In this document: positions 7,760 to 16,904 of the stretch, piece after piece
Position numbering within the stretch: the stretch's first letter is position 1
Layout: each line of letters starts with the position of its first letter
NCBI GenBank assembly: GCA_934754775.1
Contig: CAKVIM010000003.1
Coordinates: forward strand, 1-64,000
Length of the DNA: 64,000 bases
Direction of reading: 5' to 3'
Source of the DNA: an uncultured Candidatus Melainabacteria bacterium
GTDB taxonomy: Bacteria > Cyanobacteriota > Vampirovibrionia > Gastranaerophilales > Gastranaerophilaceae
The notes under the pieces: model-generated
Database searches by the model: none
Told to the model about the DNA's origin: nothing
The model's input: the letters and a program-made list of their open reading frames with translations, nothing else
Program-made: the position numbers and the translations under genes

Positions 7760-9121
7760 TTATTTTCTTACTATTAGCGTAATATCATTGAACACAATAA
7801 ATACCATAAGAATTATAAGCAATGAGAAAAATATTGTAGAAATTGTTTCTATAACTTTTTCATTAAGCGGTTTGCCGATGATTTTTTCGACAATTAAGAA
7901 CATCAAGTGCCCGCCATCAAGTGCCGGTATTGGTAAAATATTTAGTAAAGCAAGGTTCATTGAAATTAATGCCGCAAGCAAAATTCCGGAAGATTTACCG
8001 TTTTTATCAATCATATCTCCGCCGATTTTGGTAATCGCAACGACGCCGTGCATATCTTTAAGCGGAATATTGCCGGTGAACAGTTGGCCGAGGGAGTAAG
8101 TCATCATATATGTGTTATCCCAAAGATAAGCCCAGCTTTCTTTTATCACGGCAGGAACGGTCTTAGTTTCGATTGTGGTTTGTTTTGCAGCCAAACCGAT
8201 ACCTATAATCCCCTTCTCGTCAGGATAAATTGGGTTAAGTTCAAGAGTTTTACCTTCTCTTATTACTGTTAGTCGAATGGGGTGAACTCCGTTAGACAAG
8301 GCTTTTGCGACATCATACATTGTGTAGTTGCCGTCTGAAGTGTATACGCTTTTATTTTGGACTTCTTTTTGAAGTGCAACAATGTTGTCGTCAATCGTTA
8401 TGCCTTCACGTTTGAAGTATTTTGCACCTTTTAAAGCGTATTTATCCATTGTAATAATGTCTTCTGTTAATTCTTCAGGAAGTCTTATTGATAGGTCTTT
8501 CGGAATTGTTTCATCCTTCGAAAGTCCTGGGTTAAGCTCTTTTAGTTTTGCGAAATTGCTGTCAATTGTCGCAATAGAAACAAGTCTGTTATCCTTAGCA
8601 CTGTTTTTTACGATTGTTACAAATGAATAAATGTTATTAATGTCGCAACCGTTGGCTTTTAAGATTCTATCTCCTTTTTTAAGCCCTGACTGCCAAATGC
8701 TGGCATCTTTTGGAGCACTTATTTCTCCTGCGAAGATTTCATAATCTCCTGACGGAAGCTGTTTAGAAACTATTGCAACAAGGATTACGAGTGCGATTGC
8801 ACAAATTACGTTTGCGATAACACCTGCTGAAACAACGATTGCTCTCTGCCAAACGGGTTTGTTAGCAAATCTTTCGGGAGAATCTTTTGGTAAGTCGCAA
8901 TCTTTTTCGTCATCAGGGAAAGAAACGTAGCCGCCAAGTAGGAATGCGTGTACAAGAACTTCTACATCACCAATTTTTTTGCTGAATAGTGTAGGTCCAA
9001 CAGGCAAACCGAAGCCAAATTTATCGACTTTTATGCCGAATGCTCTGGCTGCAAAGAAGTGTCCGGCTTCGTGTACAAGAATAAGTAAACTCAATAGTAA
9101 AATCATTATGATAATTGACAT
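7760..9121 (-). CDS. rseP: Site-2 intramembrane metalloprotease RseP
   Basis: 453 residues. The first membrane helix contains the zinc motif HEAGH (17-21); the C-terminal helix has the second zinc ligand motif PIPALDGGH. A PDZ domain (KKGDRILKANG near 150) and a long periplasmic insertion separate them, and three or four membrane helices are evident. RseP cuts membrane-anchored anti-sigma factors and remnant signal peptides. Family proteins are 350-450 residues, so this is at the long end. It lies 48 bp upstream of the flavoenzyme gene on the same strand. In many bacteria rseP follows dxr; that neighbour is absent. Confidence 0.94.
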   Translation of the reverse strand: MSIIIMILLLSLLILVHEAGHFFAARAFGIKVDKFGFGLPVGPTLFSKKIGDVEVLVHAFLLGGYVSFPDDEKDCDLPKDSPERFANKPVWQRAIVVSAGVIANVICAIALVILVAIVSKQLPSGDYEIFAGEISAPKDASIWQSGLKKGDRILKANGCDINNIYSFVTIVKNSAKDNRLVSIATIDSNFAKLKELNPGLSKDETIPKDLSIRLPEELTEDIITMDKYALKGAKYFKREGITIDDNIVALQKEVQNKSVYTSDGNYTMYDVAKALSNGVHPIRLTVIREGKTLELNPIYPDEKGIIGIGLAAKQTTIETKTVPAVIKESWAYLWDNTYMMTYSLGQLFTGNIPLKDMHGVVAITKIGGDMIDKNGKSSGILLAALISMNLALLNILPIPALDGGHLMFLIVEKIIGKPLNEKVIETISTIFFSLLIILMVFIVFNDITLIVRK

Positions 9122-9239
9122 TAAATTCCCCCTTGATATTTGTAATTATTTTATCACGAATAAGAAATAATAATTGATAAATTTATTTGCACGTCTGCGA
9201 CCCCTTTATCTAAGGCGGTTGGTGCTAAAGTCGTTCTGT

Positions 9240-9347
9240 CCCTAGCGGGCTAAACCCTCACCCCACCCCTCTCCAACTGGAGAGGGAGCAGTCGTTCGTG
9301 AGCATAGCGAACGTTACGAATGCGGGTGAGGGTTTAACCCGTTAGGG
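9240..9347. repeat. Inverted-repeat element, family A (complete 108-bp copy)
   Basis: The clearest copy in the window. Left end CCCTAGCGGGCTAAACCCTC+ACCC (9240-9263) is the inverse of the right end 9324-9347 with two mismatches out of 24. Between them lie CCCTCTCC-AACT-GGAGAGGG and GAGCAGTCGTTCGTGAGC followed by CGAACGTTACGAATG. No open frame of its own. The flank GGTGCTAAAGTCGTTCTGT (9221-9239) also precedes the copy at 40112. Confidence 0.88.
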
Positions 9348-9400
9348 ATAGAAGTAGGTTGGGGTTTTACCCCAACAACCACAAGCTGAAATCCTTTGTA

Positions 9401-9754
9401 CCACGAGCGTGCAGCGGCTAGCTGCGATAGCGAGTGCAAGAGTGCAGGCTCTGCCTGCAATATCCATTTAGACCACGCCCGAAGGGCGTAGAAAGCGGTA
9501 GCGTATTTTCTCTTTCTTTTGGTATCTTTTCTTTCTATTTTTCTTCGCAACAAAAGAGAAAGAAAAGTACATTTTTATTTCAAAATAATTCTTCATTTTC
9601 TTTTCTTTATTGCGAAAAAAGAAAAGAAAACGAAGCAAAAGAAAAGAAATGACGCACTGTTTTTACAACCTTACGGTGGTGGATTGAATGGATTTAGCAA
9701 GCAGAGCCTGCACTCTTTCACTCGCTATAGCAGCTGAACGCTGCACGCTCGTGG
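9401..9754. repeat. Long-terminal-inverted-repeat element, family B (354 bp)
   Basis: The ends 9401-9470 and about 9686-9754 are imperfect inverted copies of about 65-70 bp: CCACGAGCGTGCAGCG at the left matches CGCTGCACGCTCGTGG at the right, and GCGAGTGCAAGAGTGCAGGC pairs with the right-hand GCCTGCACTCTTTCACTCGC. The middle is a T-rich then A-rich block with its own inverted symmetry around TTTCTTTATTGCGAAAAAAG. There is no transposase, so it would be non-autonomous if mobile. The right half (9572-9754) recurs at 39911-40094. Frames inside have no coding character. Confidence 0.85.
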
Positions 9755-9778
9755 CAAAAAAACAAAGAAAAATTTCTT

Positions 9779-9788
9779 GTGGTATAAT
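9779..9788 (+). promoter_or_regulatory. Extended -10 promoter for coaD
   Basis: TGGTATAAT (TGn plus perfect TATAAT at 9783-9788), 20 bp before the coaD start, with no recognisable -35 box at the right distance. It lies only 25 bp beyond the end of the family B element, so the element sits directly against this promoter. Confidence 0.5.
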
Positions 9789-9808
9789 TAGAAAAAAACA
9801 GGTGAAAA

Positions 9809-10282
9809 ATGACTATTGCAATCTATCCGGGAAGTTTTGACCCGATAACAAATGGACATATTGATATTCTTAAAAGCGGTGCAGAAATTTTTGACAAAGT
9901 AATAATCGCCGTTTCATATAATGTTAATAAAACAGGATTTTTGCCGGTTCAAACTCGTGTTGAGCTGATAAAAGAAGCCGTTAAAGATATTCCAAATGTG
10001 GAAGTCGATTGCTTCGAAGGGTTGACTGTGGAGTATGCTAAAAAGCGTGGTGCAACAGTTCTTCTGAGAGGTTTGAGAACTTCTTTTGATTTCGAGTACG
10101 AAATGCAGCTCTCACAAACCAACAACGCTCTTTATGGTGATATCAAAACAGTTTTTTTGATTACAAAACCTGAATATAACTTTATTTCGTCATCTTGCGT
10201 GCGTGAAATTCTTTTAAACAAAGGTGATATCACAAAATTTGTGCCGGCAGCTATCAAAAACTATTTGCTTGCAAATGTGTAA
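9809..10282 (+). CDS. coaD: Phosphopantetheine adenylyltransferase
   Basis: 157 residues. CoaD transfers AMP from ATP to 4'-phosphopantetheine, the penultimate step of coenzyme A synthesis. The nucleotidyltransferase signature YPGSFDPITNGHIDI includes the TxGH motif, and the C-terminal ISSSCVREI matches the second nucleotide-binding motif. Length is exactly that of the family. It ends 15 bp from the convergent cheA-like gene. It is a single-gene unit with its own extended -10 promoter. Confidence 0.97.
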   Translation: MTIAIYPGSFDPITNGHIDILKSGAEIFDKVIIAVSYNVNKTGFLPVQTRVELIKEAVKDIPNVEVDCFEGLTVEYAKKRGATVLLRGLRTSFDFEYEMQLSQTNNALYGDIKTVFLITKPEYNFISSSCVREILLNKGDITKFVPAAIKNYLLANV

Positions 10283-10297
10283 ATGAACGTTCAAGCT

Positions 10298-13261
10298 TTA
10301 TATATGATATTTTGTAAGCACTTTTTTAACCTCTTGTGCAAAATCAACCTGATTAAAGTTGTCTTTGCAAATATAATACTCGATATTGAACTGATTGAGT
10401 CGTTTCAATGCTGTTTTTGGTGGTAATGAACTCATTACAATAATCGGGATGTCTGCATACATTTCATCGGTTCTGAGTCGTTCAATAAATTCGTAGCCGT
10501 CTATTTTTGGCATTGAAAGGTCGGTTACAATCAAGTCATAATGGCTTAATTTGAGTTTAACCAAAGCTTCTTCTGCATCCAAAACTGCGTCAACCATATA
10601 TCCGATATTTAACAAGATATTTTTAATCATCGTTCTGGTTGTTACAGAATCATCTACAACCAAAATTCGTTTGTATGACAAAATGTCGTTAGGCAGCATT
10701 AGTGGCCCGTTTGAAGCGGTAATAGCTTTGTTGAAATCGTAGTGCAAAATATCTTGCATGTTCAAGATTAAGCATAATTCTCCGGACGCAAGGTTTGTGA
10801 TTCCGGAAATATTTTTGACTTTATATAAAGGCGGTGATAGTTTCTTTTGTAGAATGTCTTGATCGCCCAAAAGCTTATCTACAACAAGTCCAATCGTCTT
10901 GTCATCAGCTTCAATAATAAGTATAGTTTCTTTTTCGCCCCTTGGAACCTGTTCCAGTTTCAAGATATCTGAAAGATAATAAAGCGGTATAATCTTGCCG
11001 TCATAAGTGATAGAGCGGACGCCATTGTTAGTTTTGATTTCGTCTTGACTCTTCAAGACGAAAGTTGTAATAACCTGAATCGGTATTGCAAATACTTGTT
11101 CAGAAATCTTCACTAAGAAAACTCTCAAAGTGGTCAATGTGACCGGAATTTCAATATGGACGCAGCTTCCTTTGCCGAATTCTGAAATAACTTTCACTTT
11201 TCCGTTGAGCTGAGAAATCTTTGTCTTAACGACATCAAGCCCAATGCCTCGTCCGGAGATACTTGTAATCGAATCACCAGTTGTGAACCCAGGCCAAAAG
11301 ATAATGTTCATGATTGCTTCGTCGCTCATTGAATCAATGTCTTCTTGAGTTAAGAAGCCACGTGATACGGCTCTATCTTTGATTTTTTCTAAGTTAAAGC
11401 CATGTCCATCGTCTACAACATCAATAATAACTTTGTTATCATCCTGTTTTGCAGAAAGTAAAATCTTTCCGACAGGATTTTTGCCGGCAGCAATTCTTTC
11501 GTCCTTAGTTTCAATACCGTGGTCGATTGCGTTTCGCAAGATATGAATAAGTGGAGTTTTGATTTCTTCAATAATCTTTTTGTCCGCACAAGTATCTTTG
11601 CCTTCAATCTCAAAATCAATGTCCTTGCCTTTTTCGTTCGCAATATCACGAACCATTCTTGAGAAGGAATTAAATACGGTTGAAATCGGTAACACACGAA
11701 TGTTTTTGACCATAGATTCCATCTCGTCAATAATCAAACGCATTTTCATGTCGTCTTCTTTTGAAGCTCTGTATAATGAATTCAAATCATAAATCGTTCT
11801 GGAAACATTTTGAGTAATGTCAGATAAAAGCGAGAATACTTGTTTTACGAATGCACTTGTATATTGTTCAGAATTTCCTGCCTGTAAGTATTTTCGGTTG
11901 TAATATCTCAAATAATTTGAAGTCTTTAACAAATCTTTTTGGCAATTTTCGTTTGCGTTTTTGATAGAATCAATTTTTTCAAGATTTTTTTCTGTTTTAA
12001 TCTTCGTTATAATTAATTCGCCAAGCTGATTGACCAACAAATCGAGCTTTTGAGCGTTAACGTGCAGAGTCTTGATTTCTGTAGAAGTAGAAGCCTTGTT
12101 GCCCATTGAAGTCTGGGTTGATAGGTTTTTAATCTCCGTAACGCCTGCGTCTTTTTTGTAATTCAACTCAAGCAGCTGTTTCATAATCTCGAGTTGTTGT
12201 ACAATCAAATCACTGTCAATGCTTTCGTTTGGTGAAGCACAATATTCGACTGCACTTTTTAGAGTCAGCATCATTTGTTCTTCAAGCTGAACTGAGTTAT
12301 CTAAAATGAAATCCAAAATAGAAATAATTGTGTTAATTATCTCTATGATACTCGGATCTTCTACGCTTTCTTTTAAGTGCAGAATGTCTTCTTTGATTTC
12401 TTTTGTGTAAACGCTGCTTCCTTGAAGCATGGTGATTTTTTCCGCAACATCAAAGAAGGTTAAACTTGAATCCTCGGTTTCTATGCAGGATGTAGTGAAT
12501 TTTGCAGCAGCAGAACTAAGTTCGTTTCTGAGTTCAAGGATTTCGCTGATTGTAAATGTGTTTGTTGCATTCATGACAAAATCAATTTTTGTCATAATGT
12601 TTTCCAGCGAAGATTTTACCTCATATAAGTTTGAATTTTTCAAATAATCGTAAATCTTCTGGATTTCTTCTTGTAAAACAACGATATCTTGAGATTCTTC
12701 TTCCGGCACAATGCTGTCAATAATTTCGAAACAATTATTGAAGCTTTGGTTAATTTCTTCTTGCTTAGAAGCTGTTTCTTCGTCAATCTTGTTGTTTTCT
12801 GCGGTTGCTGCGGCAATAGAGGCAATTGTTTCCGGCTTATTTGCCTGCTCCGGCATCTCAACGTTTATGATGTATTCAAGGTTTGAAATCGTTGCGGAGA
12901 ACTCTTCGCCAATGATTTCACGTTCATTTTTTATTGACTCTTGCAAATATTTAGAAACGATTTCTAATGAGGCTGAAAGCATTTTGATGATTTCTTTTTC
13001 AAGGTAGAATTTGCCTGAATTAACGGCATCAAAAATATCTTCCATTTTGTGGATTATATCTTGGATGTTGTTAAATCCGACCATTCTGACAGCACCCTTA
13101 AGGCTGTGTAAATCACGATAAACAGAGGCTGTTAACTCTTTATTTGCAGGTGTTTCTTCCAGTGCAAAAAGGTTGTTGAAAATACGCTCTAAAATCTCTT
13201 CCGATTCATTTTGGAAGATTGCTAAGACCTCTTTGTTATTTTCGTTTTCCGAAAAATCCAA
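10298..13261 (-). CDS. cheA: CheA-type chemotaxis histidine kinase with C-terminal receiver domain
   Basis: 987 residues. Order: HPt domain with phospho-acceptor H52 in RDLHSLKGAVRMVGF; a long variable region (130-400), possibly a degenerate second HPt; dimerisation helices; HATPase with the N box HILRNAIDHGIE and G boxes DVVDDGHGF and SGRGIGLDVVK; a CheW-like regulatory domain; and a REC domain (about 865-987) with LVVDDSVTTR and the phospho-Asp in VTDLSMPKIDGYEF. Hybrid CheA-REC kinases are usual in cyanobacterial and type-IV-pilus chemosensory systems. The MCP gene lies 14 bp upstream on the same strand. Whether it drives pili, flagella or second-messenger output is not settled by the sequence. 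Confidence 0.94.
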   Translation of the reverse strand: MDFSENENNKEVLAIFQNESEEILERIFNNLFALEETPANKELTASVYRDLHSLKGAVRMVGFNNIQDIIHKMEDIFDAVNSGKFYLEKEIIKMLSASLEIVSKYLQESIKNEREIIGEEFSATISNLEYIINVEMPEQANKPETIASIAAATAENNKIDEETASKQEEINQSFNNCFEIIDSIVPEEESQDIVVLQEEIQKIYDYLKNSNLYEVKSSLENIMTKIDFVMNATNTFTISEILELRNELSSAAAKFTTSCIETEDSSLTFFDVAEKITMLQGSSVYTKEIKEDILHLKESVEDPSIIEIINTIISILDFILDNSVQLEEQMMLTLKSAVEYCASPNESIDSDLIVQQLEIMKQLLELNYKKDAGVTEIKNLSTQTSMGNKASTSTEIKTLHVNAQKLDLLVNQLGELIITKIKTEKNLEKIDSIKNANENCQKDLLKTSNYLRYYNRKYLQAGNSEQYTSAFVKQVFSLLSDITQNVSRTIYDLNSLYRASKEDDMKMRLIIDEMESMVKNIRVLPISTVFNSFSRMVRDIANEKGKDIDFEIEGKDTCADKKIIEEIKTPLIHILRNAIDHGIETKDERIAAGKNPVGKILLSAKQDDNKVIIDVVDDGHGFNLEKIKDRAVSRGFLTQEDIDSMSDEAIMNIIFWPGFTTGDSITSISGRGIGLDVVKTKISQLNGKVKVISEFGKGSCVHIEIPVTLTTLRVFLVKISEQVFAIPIQVITTFVLKSQDEIKTNNGVRSITYDGKIIPLYYLSDILKLEQVPRGEKETILIIEADDKTIGLVVDKLLGDQDILQKKLSPPLYKVKNISGITNLASGELCLILNMQDILHYDFNKAITASNGPLMLPNDILSYKRILVVDDSVTTRTMIKNILLNIGYMVDAVLDAEEALVKLKLSHYDLIVTDLSMPKIDGYEFIERLRTDEMYADIPIIVMSSLPPKTALKRLNQFNIEYYICKDNFNQVDFAQEVKKVLTKYHI

Positions 13262-13275
13262 CTATCCTACCTCTA

Positions 13276-14322
13276 CTAACCTTCTATTGCAGAATTTTTT
13301 AGTTCGCTTGATAAAACATCTAATTTTGAAAGTTTGTCTGAATTAGTACTCATTATTTGATTTAAGCTTTCTGCAATGCCGGAATTCTCTTCGTCAATAG
13401 CGTTCAAGCGTTCAATGATGTCGTTTTGTTTCTTGCTGTTTTGATTAAGAACTTCAAGTGAGTCCAAAATCTCTTTGATAAGGTTTAGCAAGGTTTCAGA
13501 GTTAGCTGAAACGCTGTTGATATCTTTAACAACGGATTCAATCTCTTTAGAACCTTCTTCTGTAGCCATTACGGTAGAATTGGTTGTGTATTGGATGTTG
13601 CTTGTTAATGAAGTGATTTTTGTAATTGCTTGTTTTGATTCGTCAGCAAGTTTACGGATTTCGCCCGCAACAACTGCGAAGCCTTTACCGTGTTCGCCAG
13701 CTCTTGCTGCTTCAACTGCGGCGTTAAGTGCAAGCATGTTTGTTTGCTCTGCAATATCATCTACAACGCTGATTGTGTTACCGATTTGTTGAGAGTGTTC
13801 GGAAAGTTCCAAAATCAATTCTGCAATCATTTGGATTTTTTGTCTTAAAACAAGCATCTTATCTGCGTTAGCAGAAATTGCTTCATGCTCTTTTTGAGAG
13901 AAGTTTATTGATTGGCTTACTTGTTTTTCGGTATTTTTAGATGTTGCAGCAGATTCTTCTGAAAGTAATCTTAGTTTTTCAACAAGTGATGAAATATTTT
14001 TTGTGTTGCTTGCCAAATTGTCAAAAATGCGTTTTTGAGAGTCAATTGTGTCCATTATTTCAGAAGTTGCTTCTGAAAGTGATTCTGATTGAATAGTCAT
14101 GGATTTTTTGATTGATTTAAGAATCCATTGTTTTGTAATAAAGTGTACAATTGTGTTTAGTGTGATGATTACGGTAAGGAACACGAAAGTATCGTATGGT
14201 GGAATGTTCTTAATTTTTGCGAAGAACAAAAACATGATACAAGCCACTACGAAAATAACCATGTCTACAACGCACTTAATGTTAAACTTCTGTTTCAATC
14301 CAAAATTCCAATCGTTATGCAC
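13276..14322 (-). CDS. Methyl-accepting chemotaxis protein with minimal membrane sensor
   Basis: 348 residues from a GTG start preceded by AGGAGAG. Two adjacent hydrophobic helices (about 18-36 and 45-63) with only a short loop between them mean there is no periplasmic ligand domain. The rest is cytoplasmic coiled coil with the conserved tip [20 protein letters not shown], followed by [15 protein letters not shown], which binds CheA and CheW. With no HAMP domain or sensor visible, the input is probably an intramembrane signal or a partner protein. Co-transcribed with the downstream CheA-REC gene and divergent from the REC-GGDEF gene. Confidence 0.93.
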   Translation of the reverse strand: MHNDWNFGLKQKFNIKCVVDMVIFVVACIMFLFFAKIKNIPPYDTFVFLTVIITLNTIVHFITKQWILKSIKKSMTIQSESLSEATSEIMDTIDSQKRIFDNLASNTKNISSLVEKLRLLSEESAATSKNTEKQVSQSINFSQKEHEAISANADKMLVLRQKIQMIAELILELSEHSQQIGNTISVVDDIAEQTNMLALNAAVEAARAGEHGKGFAVVAGEIRKLADESKQAITKITSLTSNIQYTTNSTVMATEEGSKEIESVVKDINSVSANSETLLNLIKEILDSLEVLNQNSKKQNDIIERLNAIDEENSGIAESLNQIMSTNSDKLSKLDVLSSELKNSAIEG

Positions 14323-14344
14323 TTCTACTCTCCTATAGTTTTTT

Positions 14345-14375
14345 TTGACAATTTATTATATAATTATTTTATACT
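14345..14375 (+). promoter_or_regulatory. Possible promoter of the REC-GGDEF operon
   Basis: TTGACA (14345-14350) and TATACT (14370-14375) with a 19-bp spacer, 31 bp before the start at 14407. The spacing is wider than ideal. The 84-bp divergent gap must also hold the MCP/CheA promoter on the other strand (TATAAAAT-like boxes are present). Confidence 0.4.
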
Positions 14376-14406
14376 AAAATCGACAAAATTGGAATATACT
14401 AAATAT

Positions 14407-15867
14407 ATGGCAGCGAAGATTTTATTGGTAGAAGATAGCGAAACTCAATTGAAGTTTCTGAAAGAAGGGCTTACAAACAGTGGTTTTGAGGTGGAAACTG
14501 CTGCAAATGGTGCAGAAGCCTACAAAAAACTTTTTGAAGTTGTTCCGGATATTGTTGTTTCGGATATTATGATGCCTGTGATTGACGGTTATCAGCTGTG
14601 CAGAATGATTAAGAATGTTGATGAAACAAAGAAAATTCCTGTAATTTTACTAACCGTGCTTGATAAGAAAATAGACAGTTTTTGGGGTAAAAAAGCCGGA
14701 GCACAGTTATTTTTGTCTAAATCAATTGATATAAATGAACTTGCAAGACACGTTAATTCTACGCTTCGAAGATACCCTCTGACTGATGAGTACAAAGAAG
14801 CTTTGAGGCAGAAGGATAGTAGTGATAATGTTGCACAAACTAGATTGAATTCAATTTTAAATGATTTGTTATTAAAATCAGTTTTTGCAAATGAATTCAG
14901 AAACTTGAGTGACTTTTTGAACTATGAAAGAATTTTGGTTGAAAAATTGTTTTCATTGATGAGTTCGTTTGTAGAGTACAGTGTGGCTGGTATATTTTTC
15001 GCATCACCGGACGATTATGCAGAAAATATCTTGTATATAGACACTCTTGGCAGAAACCTGTGCAAAAACGTTCTTTCTGACATTCAGTACGATTTCTTCA
15101 GAAAGATGGAAGAACATAGAACGCTTAAGAATACGAAGTTTGAGGTTGTAAGAATTCTTCTCGGAAAAGAAATAGATTACAAGTTTACGGATTTGACTTC
15201 AAAAATTATCATTCCGTTGATTTTTGATAAAAAATTAATCGGTGGTATTTGTTTCTATACAAGACAAGAAATTGATTATGCGTCATTTAGGTATTTCGAC
15301 ATTATGTTGAGCGAATTGCTTGCGATTTTCAAGATGAAATATCAGTATACAGAAAAAGAATTCATGTCTGTATTGGACGGTTTGACAGGGCTATACAATC
15401 GTAGGCAGTTCGAAATCGGTCTGGAGCAAGAACACAACCGTTCAAAACGTCACCCGTCTGATTTCAGCCTTGCGATTTTGGATATCGATTTCTTTAAGAA
15501 GGTAAACGATAATTTCGGACACCAATACGGCGATTACGTTCTTAGAACTGTTGCAGATTTGATGAAATCTGCTTTCAGAAAAACTGATTTACTTTACCGT
15601 TATGGCGGTGAAGAACTTATCATGATTATGCCGGAAACCAATATCGAGGGGGCAATTATTCCTGTCCAACGCTTAAGACGTATGGTTGAGGATTATGACT
15701 TTGAGTATAATGGAGTCAAAACAAAGGTTACGGTTAGTATCGGTTTAACAATGAATTATCAGGAGCTTAATTCTCCTGCTGAGATACTAAAATCCGCTGA
15801 CGAAGCTCTGTATAAGGCAAAAGAAAGCGGCAGAAACAGGGTAGTATTATATGAGCAACAGCAATAA
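14407..15867 (+). CDS. Response regulator with diguanylate cyclase (REC-GGDEF)
   Basis: 486 residues from the ATG at 14407 (MAAKILLVEDSETQ); the same frame is open 30 codons further upstream, but that part crosses the divergent promoter region and looks non-coding. REC domain 1-120 has phospho-Asp in VVSDIMMPVIDGYQL. A middle region (150-320) resembles a GAF-like fold. The GGDEF domain (about 330-486) has FMSVLDGLTGLYNRR and an active site GGEEL in place of GGDEF, plus the inhibitory site RKTD five residues before it. It should make cyclic di-GMP on phosphorylation, presumably by the CheA across the divide. Overlaps the next gene by 17 bp. Confidence 0.93.
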   Translation: MAAKILLVEDSETQLKFLKEGLTNSGFEVETAANGAEAYKKLFEVVPDIVVSDIMMPVIDGYQLCRMIKNVDETKKIPVILLTVLDKKIDSFWGKKAGAQLFLSKSIDINELARHVNSTLRRYPLTDEYKEALRQKDSSDNVAQTRLNSILNDLLLKSVFANEFRNLSDFLNYERILVEKLFSLMSSFVEYSVAGIFFASPDDYAENILYIDTLGRNLCKNVLSDIQYDFFRKMEEHRTLKNTKFEVVRILLGKEIDYKFTDLTSKIIIPLIFDKKLIGGICFYTRQEIDYASFRYFDIMLSELLAIFKMKYQYTEKEFMSVLDGLTGLYNRRQFEIGLEQEHNRSKRHPSDFSLAILDIDFFKKVNDNFGHQYGDYVLRTVADLMKSAFRKTDLLYRYGGEELIMIMPETNIEGAIIPVQRLRRMVEDYDFEYNGVKTKVTVSIGLTMNYQELNSPAEILKSADEALYKAKESGRNRVVLYEQQQ

Positions 15868-16855
15868 TTATTTAGAGCAAAAAAAGAACACTCATCTGTA
15901 TTTTCAGATTGGTGATAATATGTATGCCATAAATTCTGAAAATGTTCTTGAAATTATGAAGCTGCCTGCTCTTGATTATCCGCAAAAGCTTCCTAATAAC
16001 ACTATCGGGCTTTTGAAGTACAATAACTTTGTCATAAATGTTGTGGATATTAGGTTTTATTTGAATATTGCAGTTCCTAAGTACAGTATTCATAACGAAC
16101 TTTTGATTGTAAAAACAGATGAAGTTATTTTCGGGATAATTACGGATAAAGTTATAGGGATTTTGCCGTTTGATACGGCTTTAACCGATGCAATTCCTTT
16201 TGTTGATAACAAAATGGTGATTGATTCAATTTATAAATATGATAAAGAAACAATCTTCATCATAAATATTTATGCAATTGAAAACTTGTTGAAACAGCAC
16301 GATAATCATTGGGCTGATGTTGATGTTTTGTCTTTGTTTCCGCAGGATGAAGAATCTCGTTCGATTATGAACAAAAGAACGCTTGAAATTGCTGCTAAAT
16401 CAAATTTGAAGCTTGCATCAGGCGAATTGCACGTAAAAAACAAATATATTTCATTCAATCTTAACAATGATTCTTATTGTATTGCTTTGGATTTTGTTAA
16501 GGAAGTTCTGAAAGATACGTCCATTACTCGTGTCCCGGGGACGCCTGATTTTATTGAAGGGATAATGAACCTCAGAGGGGATTATATTACGGTCATTAAT
16601 TTGAAGAAATTTTTGGGTCTGGAGAGTGGAAAAGCTTTGGATAAGAACCCTGTGGTTATTATTAAATGCAACGAACTTAAGTTGGCGTTGCTTATAGACA
16701 AGATTAACGAATTGTTTGAATATCAGACAAATGATATGGACGAGCCGAGCGAAAGCTATTTTGCAAACGAATTCATTTATAACGAAACTTTGTATACGAT
16801 TTTGAATGTAGAAAAGATTTCTTCTGATAAGCGAATAATCGTAACGGATATGTAA
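15851..16855 (+). CDS. Double CheW-like coupling protein
   Basis: 334 residues with two CheW-type modules: residues 15-130 (HLYFQIGDNMYAINSENVLE, then LLKYNNFVINVVDIRFYL) and 195-330 (FNLNNDSYCIALDFVKEVL, then TPDFIEGIMNLRGDYITVIN). The second module is the canonical one. A CheW couples MCP trimers to CheA; a two-headed version could bridge or scaffold arrays. It overlaps the REC-GGDEF gene, so translation is probably coupled. A further gene of the same operon follows 49 bp later. Confidence 0.9.
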   Translation: MSNSNNYLEQKKNTHLYFQIGDNMYAINSENVLEIMKLPALDYPQKLPNNTIGLLKYNNFVINVVDIRFYLNIAVPKYSIHNELLIVKTDEVIFGIITDKVIGILPFDTALTDAIPFVDNKMVIDSIYKYDKETIFIINIYAIENLLKQHDNHWADVDVLSLFPQDEESRSIMNKRTLEIAAKSNLKLASGELHVKNKYISFNLNNDSYCIALDFVKEVLKDTSITRVPGTPDFIEGIMNLRGDYITVINLKKFLGLESGKALDKNPVVIIKCNELKLALLIDKINELFEYQTNDMDEPSESYFANEFIYNETLYTILNVEKISSDKRIIVTDM

Positions 16856-16904
16856 TATAAATAACGTATAGTTAGTTAAAAGACATTATGATAGAATATT
16901 GGGT

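Noticed and set aside
9314..9553. 79-codon minus-strand open frame
   Set aside because: Covers the left half of the family B element and the end of a family A element; no protein-like composition.
14317..14406. 30-codon N-terminal extension of the REC-GGDEF protein
   Set aside because: It would overlap the MCP start and cover the divergent promoter; REC domains begin a few residues before ILLVEDS, as with the ATG at 14407.
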